This document shows, one piece after another, positions 58,078-64,000 of a DNA stretch of 64,000 bases. The position numbers were made by a program, and so were the translations under genes. The notes beneath the pieces were generated by a model. That model made no database searches. It saw only the letters and a list, made by a program, of their open reading frames with translations, and was not told the DNA's origin. Origin of the DNA: Salininema proteolyticum (lineage in GTDB: Bacteria > Actinomycetota > Actinomycetes > Mycobacteriales > Micromonosporaceae); assembly GCF_042685645.1 (NCBI RefSeq), contig NZ_JBHUNX010000001.1:3658001-3722000 (forward strand). The letters run 5' to 3'. Every line of letters begins with the position of its first letter. Position 1 is the stretch's first letter.

Positions 58078-59109
58078 TCACTCTCCCAGACGGACCAGCA
58101 TCTTGCCGACGTTCTCGCCCTTGAGCATCCCGATGAAGGCGTCGGGCGCCTTCTCGAGCCCGTCCACGACGGTCGCCTCGGAGGCGAGACTCCCCTCGGC
58201 CAGCCACTGCGAAGCCTCGGAGATGTAGTCGGCCCAGGCGCCGAAGTGGTGGCCGACGAGCACTCCGCGGACCGTCAACTCCTTGGCGGCGATGTCGAAG
58301 TAGTTCGACGGCCCGGTCGGCGTCCCCGTCTCGTTGTAGCCGCTGACGTTCCCGACGATGGCTGCCTTGCCACGGTGGCGCAGGGCGTCCAAGCCCGCTT
58401 CGAGGTGCTCGCCCCCGACGTTGTCGATGTACACGTCTATGCCCTCGGGCGCGGCGGCCGCGAGCTGTCCCCGGAGATCCCCGGCCTTGTAGTCGACGGC
58501 GGCGTCGTAGCCGAAGCGCTCCACGATCTTCTCGCCCTTGGCCGGTCCCCCGGCCGAGCCGATCACCGTGGAGGCGCCGAAGCGGCGGGCCAGTTGGCCG
58601 GCGATGCTGCCCACGGCTCCGGCCGCTGCGGAGATGAAGACGACGTCGCCCTCCTTGACCGGCGCGATCTCGGTGAGCGCGATGTACGCCGTGAGGCCCG
58701 TCGTTCCCAGCGGCCCCATGAGGTCGGTCGGGGAGGCGAGGTCCGGGTCCACGGGCGTGGCCGCGGCGGCGTCGACTACGGCCAGATCGCGCCAGCCGAG
58801 GAAGTGGACGACGGTGGAGCCCACCGGGATTGCGGGGGCGCGGGACTCGACGACCTCACCCAGGGCGGGGCCGTCGACTGCCTCGCCGACCTCATAGGGC
58901 GGCGCCCAGGCCACGTCCAGGCGCATCCTCTCGCGCTGGTAGGGATCGACGGACATCCAGGTGTTGCGCACCAGGATCTGGCCTTCGGCCAGTTCCGGCA
59001 GGTCGACCTCGGTGAAGGCGAAGTCGGCGGGGACGGGCGTCCCGACCGGGCGGGAGGCGAGGCGGATCTCGGTGGCGGTGCGGTTTCCGGCGGTCTGGCG
59101 GGTGGTCAT
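58078..59109 (-). CDS. NADP-dependent MDR-family oxidoreductase (CurA/LTB4 dehydrogenase-like)
   Basis: 343 residues from ATG 59109 with AGGAGACC upstream. It is the zinc-free medium-chain reductase type: NTWMSVDPYQRERMRLDV near the start, LGTTGLTAYIALTEIAPVKE, the NADP-binding SAAAGAVGSIAGQLARRFGA, YDAAVDYKAGDLRGQL and IDVYIDNVGGEHLEAGLDAL. Members reduce the C=C bond of enones, as in curcumin reductase CurA. It is divergent from a SARP regulator and the 11-bp-phased repeats lie in its promoter, so it is probably that regulator's direct target. Confidence 0.93.
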   Translation of the reverse strand: MTTRQTAGNRTATEIRLASRPVGTPVPADFAFTEVDLPELAEGQILVRNTWMSVDPYQRERMRLDVAWAPPYEVGEAVDGPALGEVVESRAPAIPVGSTVVHFLGWRDLAVVDAAAATPVDPDLASPTDLMGPLGTTGLTAYIALTEIAPVKEGDVVFISAAAGAVGSIAGQLARRFGASTVIGSAGGPAKGEKIVERFGYDAAVDYKAGDLRGQLAAAAPEGIDVYIDNVGGEHLEAGLDALRHRGKAAIVGNVSGYNETGTPTGPSNYFDIAAKELTVRGVLVGHHFGAWADYISEASQWLAEGSLASEATVVDGLEKAPDAFIGMLKGENVGKMLVRLGE

Positions 59110-59164
59110 GGTCTGGTCTCCTTCTCGGTTCGTCTGTGTCATGTCCACAGCTTGTCCCCGGATT

Positions 59165-59192
59165 GTTGGGAGAACGTTGGGACGGCGTTGGA
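59165..59192 (-). promoter_or_regulatory. SARP-type operator, three 11-bp-phased direct repeats
   Basis: GTTGGG (59165), GTTGGG (59176) and GTTGGA (59187) repeat with exactly 11-bp spacing. SARP regulators bind heptamer repeats spaced one helical turn apart near the -35 of their target. These sit about 55-85 bp upstream of the reductase start, on the reductase side of the divergent gap. Confidence 0.75.
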
Positions 59193-59390
59193 GCCCTGGT
59201 CAAAGGGCTCTGACCCGAAGCCGGGGACGTTCGGGCGGCCGCGCCGAGAACCCTCGACGGCCGGCGTCCGCGTCCGGTCGGAGTTTCCGGCGAGCTCGGT
59301 CCGCTTGAGGCGGAGGGTGATTGCGGACGGCGCACCCGCCCCGTTCGGGAAGGCTGCCGCACGTGGAACACCCGCTCTTCTTGGGACGGA

Positions 59391-59396
59391 TAGACT
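59391..59396 (+). promoter_or_regulatory. -10 element of a probably leaderless SARP transcript
   Basis: TAGACT lies 6 nt before the GTG at 59403. Confidence 0.5.
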
Positions 59397-59402
59397 GTCG
59401 GG

Positions 59403-62400
59403 GTGAGATTCGGGATCTTGGGGCCCTTGGCGATCTGGGACGCCGACGGCGCGTCCGTCGCGCTTCCCGAGAGGAAGGCGCGGATGCTTCTGGCCGCCTT
59501 GCTCATCGACCCGGGACGCCTAGTTTCGGACGACCGGCTGGCCGACATCCTGTGGCGGGGAGAGCCGCCGGCCAAGCCCGGTTCCTCCCTGCGGGCCTTG
59601 GCCTCCCGCCTGCGGAGCGCACTGCGGGGAGCCGGGGTAGGCGAAGCGTTGGCCCGCCGCGCTTCGGGTTATCTCCTGGACGTCGCCGCCTCCCACACCG
59701 ACGCCGCCGAGTTCGAGCGTGCGATAAGCCGTTCGCGCGGTGAACCGGACGCCCGTGAGCGCGCCGCGCTCCTTTCCGAGGCTCTGGACCTCTGGCGCGG
59801 GGAGCCTTTCGCCGACTTCTCCTTCGAAGACTTCGCGCAGGCCCCCGCCCGCCGTCTGGAAGAGCTGCGGTTGGAGGCCGTCGAACTGCTGGCGAAGTCC
59901 CGTCTGGAGCTCGGGGAGGCCGAAGCGGCCGTGGCCGACCTGGCACCGGTCGCCTTGGAGCACCCCACCCGGGAGAGCCTGCGCGAGGTCCAGCTGAAGG
60001 CGCTGTACCTCAGCGGGAACCAGCACGAGGCCCTGAACCAGTACGAACAGGTGCGTGCCGCCCTCGCCGATGAGCTCGGCGCCGACCCCGGTCCCGCCTT
60101 GCAGCGCTTGCACACCCGCATCCTCCGGCAGGACGCCGACCTCGCTCCCCCGCCCCGGCGCCGGGGCAATCTGCCCGAACCGCTCACCGGCCTCATAGGC
60201 CGCGAGGACGAGCTCGCCCGTGCCGGAGCGGCCCTGGACGAATCGCGGCTCGCCACTCTCGTCGGCCCCGGCGGTGTGGGGAAGACCCGCCTCGCCCTGG
60301 CCGTCGGCGCCGAACGGGGCGAGGACGTCTGGATGGCGGACCTGACGCCTGCCCGGGGCGGATCGGACGTCGTCACCGTGACCGCCGCCGCGCTGGGCGT
60401 CCGCGACGACGGCGGTCCGCGTCCCCTGACCGGCCGGATCGCCTCCGCCCTGGACGCGCGGCCGACTCTCCTCATCCTCGACAACTGCGAGCATGTCGTC
60501 GGCGACGCCGCCGGCCTGACCGAGTCCCTCCTCGCCGCCGCTCCCGCATGCAAGGTCCTCGCCACCGGCCGCGAGCCTCTTCGGCTCCCCGGCGAGCGCG
60601 TCCTTCCCGTCGAGCCGTTCGCGCCTCCCGAGAGTTCCGACATCGCCGTCCTGCGGGGGAACCCGGCCTCGCTCCTCTTTGCGGAGCGCGCCCGTGCGGC
60701 GGACCCGGGCTTCACTCTGGACGACGGCGAGGCCGTGGCCGTGATCTGCCGCCGCCTGGACGGGATTCCGCTCGCCCTGGAGTTGGCGGCGTCGCGCCTG
60801 CGGGGTATCGGGACGGCCGAGCTCGCGGCCCGGTTGGACCGCCGCTTCTCCCTTCTGACCGGCAGAGGTGGCGGCGCGCCGGACCGGCAGCGGACTTTGC
60901 GGGCGGCGATCGACTGGAGCTGGAACCTGTTGGAGGAGGACGAGAAGGTCCTCTTGCGGCGCCTGTCGGTGTTCGGCGGCGTCTTCTCGCTCTCTTCGGC
61001 CGAGGCCGTCTGCGGCGGTGCGGGGCTCGCCGAAGACTCCGTCGTTCTCCTGCTCGGTTCGCTGGTGGACCGCAGCCTCGTGGCCCGGCCCGGCGGTCGC
61101 GGCTACGCGCTGCTGGAGTCCATCGCCGCCTACGGATCCGAGAAGTTGGCCGAGGCGGGTGAGGCCGAGGAGTTCGCGCGACGGCTGCGGCATCGCGGCG
61201 TCGACCTCTGCCGGGGTTCGGCCGAGCGCCTGCGCGGTCCCGGGCAGCGGGGGCAGCTCGGTCTTCTGGACACCGAGTCGGACGTGCTGCGCGAGGCCTT
61301 CGACTCCTCGATCGCGGCCGGCGACCTGTCCTCGGCGTTCGCGCTGGCGAACGAGTCGGCCTGGTACTGGTTCCTGCGCGGTCGGCTGTCGGAGGCGCAC
61401 CGCTGGTTCGCGAGGGCGCTGGAGTCGGAGTCGCCGGCCCTCGCCGCTCCACTGTCGGCGCCGTTCAAGGACGTGCGCTCGGCGCTTCGGTCCGAGGCGC
61501 GTGCCTGGCGCGGGCTGTTCGCGGCGATGCTCGGCGAGCGGGAGCTCAGCGACGAGGGCACTCCCCTGGACGTGCTCGTGGCCGAGGTGGAGGAGTCCCG
61601 CCGGGCGGAGCTGGAGTGGTTCCTGGAGTACGTCCGCTCCTACCGGGGCGTCGCCGCCCCTGACGAGTCCCGCTTGACGCGCCTGGTCGGCGCAGTCGAG
61701 TCCGACTGGGGCACGGCCGCCGCGCTCCTGCTCAGGTCCCGGCACCGGCTCATGAAGGGCCGTCTCGCCGGGGCCGAGGAGGACGCCGCAGCGAGCCGGT
61801 CCCTGTTCTCCGAGCGGGACGACCGCTGGGGGAGGCTCCAGTCCGCAGACGTGCTCGCCTCCGCCGCCGAGGCCCGGGGCGACCTCGACGGGGCCCAGAG
61901 CCTGCGGGAGGAGGGCCTCGCCCTGGCCCGCGAGTGGGGCATGGCCGTGCCGGAGTCCTATCAGCTCTCCGGCCTGGGGCGTCTCGCCCTGCTCTCGCGG
62001 GACTTCGCCGGGTCCGCCGAGCTGCACGCGAGGGCCTTCGCGACCGCGGCGGGGGACACCTCCGCCGAAATGTTCGCGCTGTACGGAATGGCCTTGAGCC
62101 TGCGGCGGAACGGGGACCTCGACGAGGCCGAGAGGCGTTTCGGCGAGTGCCTGGCGTGGTCGAGGGAGATGGAGGACGAGCCGGGCGTCGCACTCTGCCT
62201 GGCGGAGTTGGGCTTCATCGCGGAATCGCGGTCCGACGGTGCAGACGCGGCCGAACTGCACCGACAGAGCCTGGAATCCGCTCGGAGGACCGACGACCCG
62301 CGCGCCATGGCCCTCGCCGTGGAGGGCCTGGCCGGCGCGGCGTCCCTCGCCGGTTCGCACGGTGCGGCGGCGCGTCTGCTGGGCGTCGCCGACGCGGCGC

Positions 62401-62606
62401 GGACGCACGCGGGCGCCCCCTTGCCCGAGAACGAGAGAGGGGACGTCGACCGGATCGAGGCGAGGCTCAGCACCGCCTTTTCCGCGGACGGGCTCTCCGA
62501 GGCCTTCACGGCGGGAGGGGAACTCGTCCGCGACCGGATCGCCGAGGGGTCGCTCGTCGCGGACGCGGTCATGGCAGCGGTGGCGGACGCCGAGAGGGAC
62601 CGGTAG
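59403..62606 (+). CDS. SARP family regulator with ATPase and TPR domains
   Basis: 1067 residues. Residues 1-90 are the OmpR-like winged helix of SARP proteins (MRFGILGPLAIWDADGASVA, RKARMLLAALLIDPGRLVSD, ADILW), followed by the bacterial transcriptional activation domain (about 95-240: AAEFERAISRSRGEPDARER, LYLSGNQHEALNQYEQVRAA, LADELGADPGPALQRLHTRI). Then comes an NB-ARC-type ATPase (LVGPGGVGKTRLALAVGAER, LLILDNCEHVVGDAAG, LDGIPLALELAASRL) and a long C-terminal helical repeat region. This is the AfsR-like architecture. Expected role: ATP-dependent activator of the divergent reductase and possibly more. GTG start. Confidence 0.95.
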   Translation: MRFGILGPLAIWDADGASVALPERKARMLLAALLIDPGRLVSDDRLADILWRGEPPAKPGSSLRALASRLRSALRGAGVGEALARRASGYLLDVAASHTDAAEFERAISRSRGEPDARERAALLSEALDLWRGEPFADFSFEDFAQAPARRLEELRLEAVELLAKSRLELGEAEAAVADLAPVALEHPTRESLREVQLKALYLSGNQHEALNQYEQVRAALADELGADPGPALQRLHTRILRQDADLAPPPRRRGNLPEPLTGLIGREDELARAGAALDESRLATLVGPGGVGKTRLALAVGAERGEDVWMADLTPARGGSDVVTVTAAALGVRDDGGPRPLTGRIASALDARPTLLILDNCEHVVGDAAGLTESLLAAAPACKVLATGREPLRLPGERVLPVEPFAPPESSDIAVLRGNPASLLFAERARAADPGFTLDDGEAVAVICRRLDGIPLALELAASRLRGIGTAELAARLDRRFSLLTGRGGGAPDRQRTLRAAIDWSWNLLEEDEKVLLRRLSVFGGVFSLSSAEAVCGGAGLAEDSVVLLLGSLVDRSLVARPGGRGYALLESIAAYGSEKLAEAGEAEEFARRLRHRGVDLCRGSAERLRGPGQRGQLGLLDTESDVLREAFDSSIAAGDLSSAFALANESAWYWFLRGRLSEAHRWFARALESESPALAAPLSAPFKDVRSALRSEARAWRGLFAAMLGERELSDEGTPLDVLVAEVEESRRAELEWFLEYVRSYRGVAAPDESRLTRLVGAVESDWGTAAALLLRSRHRLMKGRLAGAEEDAAASRSLFSERDDRWGRLQSADVLASAAEARGDLDGAQSLREEGLALAREWGMAVPESYQLSGLGRLALLSRDFAGSAELHARAFATAAGDTSAEMFALYGMALSLRRNGDLDEAERRFGECLAWSREMEDEPGVALCLAELGFIAESRSDGADAAELHRQSLESARRTDDPRAMALAVEGLAGAASLAGSHGAAARLLGVADAARTHAGAPLPENERGDVDRIEARLSTAFSADGLSEAFTAGGELVRDRIAEGSLVADAVMAAVADAERDR

Positions 62607-62613
62607 GACCGGT

Positions 62614-63300
62614 TCAGAGCCGGAAGGGCCTGGCCGCGCCGAGGATCGACTCGACCGCCCCGGGATGGGCCAAGTCCGGCAGGACCACGTCCGCCGCGCC
62701 GAGGTCCCCTTCGCCGAAGGCCCCGGTGCAGACGGCCACGCTTCCGACTCCGTTGAGCTTCGCCGCCGCCACGTCGGCCGGGGTGTCTCCGACCAGGACC
62801 ATGTCCTCGTCCTCCCCGGCCCCGCACTCCTCCCAGGCGAGCGCGACGAGGTCCGCGCGGTGCACCGAGGACTCGCCGTATCCGCCGGGGCCGCCGACCC
62901 GCAGCGATCGCGCCAGAGGCAGGTCGCCCAGTTTGACGGTCGCGCGCCTCCGGGTGTTGCCGGTCAGAAGGCACAGTGCCGCGCTCTCGGCCGCCAGTTT
63001 CTCGACCGCGGCCTCGGCCCCCGGGCACAGCACCCTCCCCGCCCGGATCTCGGCGGCGTGCCTCTCGGTGGTTTCTCCCAGGGCTTCTATGGCCTCCGGA
63101 AGCCGCCCGTTGGCTTCGGACTCCGTCAATCCGTTCCAGGTGAACAGGTCGCGGATCTCCTTGAGGTCGGTCACGCCGTGCTCCTCGTCCCCGGCTGACG
63201 GGTCGAAGCCGAGCAGGGGGCGCAGGGCCTCGGTGAAGATGGCGGGGGTGTCCTCGGTGTCCCTCATGAGGGTTCCGTCGATGTCGAAGCAGATGAGCAC
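62614..63300 (-). CDS. HAD-family phosphatase, phosphoglycolate phosphatase-like
   Basis: 228 residues from GTG 63300 with GGAAGGAG upstream; the longer in-frame start at 63360 adds a nonconserved tail. HAD motifs: FDIDGTLMRD (motif I, both Asp), LTGN in LLTGNTRRRATVKLG (motif II, Thr), a Lys in VKLGD (motif III), and VLVGDTPADVAAAKLNGVGS (motif IV). Class C1-type cap with helices. It may dephosphorylate phosphoglycolate or a related small phosphate; substrate unknown. It converges on the SARP gene with only 7 bp between the stops. Confidence 0.9.
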   Translation of the reverse strand: MLICFDIDGTLMRDTEDTPAIFTEALRPLLGFDPSAGDEEHGVTDLKEIRDLFTWNGLTESEANGRLPEAIEALGETTERHAAEIRAGRVLCPGAEAAVEKLAAESAALCLLTGNTRRRATVKLGDLPLARSLRVGGPGGYGESSVHRADLVALAWEECGAGEDEDMVLVGDTPADVAAAKLNGVGSVAVCTGAFGEGDLGAADVVLPDLAHPGAVESILGAARPFRL

Positions 63301-63517
63301 GGGAGACTCCTTCCGTCTCAGGGGGATCCCCATACTGCCGGGCCCTACCGGCAGAGTCAACCCCTGACTACGCTACGGAGGCATCGTATTCCCGACTACG
63401 GGCGACCCGTCGGACACGCGGTCCGGCCGGAAGGCGGCGCGGACCGTGCTCGAAATAACTCGTCAAACTTCCGTATGAACCGTGTATTGCCTGGTGTCGA
63501 CTGTCGGCCGGACCCGC
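63301..63517. other. Gap between the HAD and methyltransferase genes
   Basis: About 215 bp, no supported gene. No precursor peptide of the FxLD kind is visible on either strand here. Confidence 0.4.
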
Positions 63518-63523
63518 TAAGGT
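63518..63523 (+). promoter_or_regulatory. -10 element of a probably leaderless methyltransferase transcript
   Basis: TAAGGT lies 6 nt before the ATG at 63530. Confidence 0.45.
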
Positions 63524-63529
63524 CACCCT

Positions 63530-64000
63530 ATGACCGCGACAGACACCCTCGACGCCGACCGCGCCCTGCGCGACGGCATGGTCGACCGGATCCTGGACAC
63601 GAACCCGGACATCGACGCCTCCGTCGCCGAGGCGATGCGGGCGGTGCCTCGCCACCGGTTCGCCCCCGAAGCGCCACTGGAGGAATGCTACGACGGGACG
63701 CGGGCCGTCGTCACCAAACGCGACGACGACGGCCGCATGCTGTCGAGCGTCTCCGCGCCCTGGCTCGTGGCGCACATGCTCACCCACGCCGGCGTCGAAC
63801 CGGGTTCCACCGTCCTGGAAATCGGGGCGGGACAGGGCTATCAGGCCGCGCTGCTCTGCGAGCTCGTGGGCCCCAACGGACATGTCATCACCGTGGACAT
63901 CGACGGCGACCTCTGCCGGACGGCCCAGCGGAACCTCTCCGCGCTCGGCTACGCGAACACCGCCACCGTCGTGGAGGCCGACGGGGCGGAGCAGCTGCTC
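63530..64000 (+). CDS. PCMT-like methyltransferase, possibly of the FxLD peptide system, cut by the window edge
   Basis: 157 codons are visible and the frame is open at the end. The sequence MTATDTLDADRALRDGMVDR, then VPRHRFAPEAPLEECYDGTR, SVSAPWLVAHMLTHAGVEPG, VLEIGAGQGYQAALLCELVG and HVITVDIDGDL has the SAM-binding GxGxG loop and the protein-L-isoaspartate methyltransferase start. The opening (VPRHRFAPEAPLE, then VVTKRDDDGRMLSSVSAPW) follows the pattern of the FxLD-type methyltransferases linked to small lanthipeptide-like precursors. The C-terminal half is outside the window, so the assignment is tentative. Confidence 0.75.
   Translation, partial: MTATDTLDADRALRDGMVDRILDTNPDIDASVAEAMRAVPRHRFAPEAPLEECYDGTRAVVTKRDDDGRMLSSVSAPWLVAHMLTHAGVEPGSTVLEIGAGQGYQAALLCELVGPNGHVITVDIDGDLCRTAQRNLSALGYANTATVVEADGAEQLL

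Overview
The window is 64 kb of GC-rich chromosome from an actinobacterium. The evidence is pervasive G/C at third codon positions, GTG/TTG starts, many apparently leaderless genes (a TANNNT -10 element 6-7 nt before the start codon), and several gene neighbourhoods shared with mycobacteria and relatives: nth-tlpA-nudix-marP-crp, tRNA-Thr/tRNA-Met/rpmG/hadA/hadB, atpC-DUF2550 near a PduO-type adenosyltransferase, and M23 peptidase/pcrA/chorismate mutase. I cannot name the genus. Cell-wall-anchored (LPXTG) proteins and an orphan type VII secretion mycosin fit a mycelial or rod-shaped Actinomycetota.

Positions 1-9.6 kb are an accessory region ending at the 3' side of a tRNA-Leu(UAG) gene, a classic genomic-island boundary. 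It holds a divergent cluster that looks like an undescribed defence-type locus: a PD-(D/E)XK-like DUF4365-type protein co-transcribed with two proteins of unknown function, opposite a UvrD-family helicase whose N-terminus resembles a RelE/ParE toxin. Four genes around it carry frameshifts or stops, so the island is decaying, or the sequence is poorer there.

Positions 9.6-31.5 kb are mostly core: RNase PH and the inosine-triphosphate pyrophosphatase; a QorB-like reductase with a CHAD protein; a DUF885 peptidase; a two-domain SseB protein with a small partner that may be a toxin/immunity pair; a mycosin; the nth-tlpA-nudix/marP-crp block, in which nudix and marP are joined in one open frame; an ATP synthase epsilon gene directly downstream of crp without atpD; an AraC/flavin-reductase pair; an LPXTG surface protein; cobalamin adenosyltransferase; a 3-hydroxyacyl-CoA dehydrogenase; a DinB protein; hadAB, rpmG and two tRNAs.

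Positions 31.6-43.7 kb hold a c-di-GMP protein (intact EAL, degenerate GGDEF), an iron-regulated heme oxygenase with a DUF2470 partner behind a DtxR/IdeR-type box, an M23 peptidase, PcrA helicase, an ArsR-like repressor with paired operators and a small membrane protein, chorismate mutase, and two neighbouring thioester-domain LPXTG adhesins.

Positions 44-64 kb contain phosphatidylserine decarboxylase (with an extra N-terminal domain) and phosphatidylserine synthase flanking a TetR/EamA exporter pair with a near-perfect operator, a tandem Nudix protein, GMP synthase, a FUSC membrane protein, a secreted subtilisin, a 111-bp inverted-repeat element, a large LuxR-type ATPase regulator, an NADP-dependent reductase divergent from a SARP regulator with 11-bp-phased binding repeats between them, a HAD phosphatase, and the start of a PCMT/FxLD-type methyltransferase cut by the window end.
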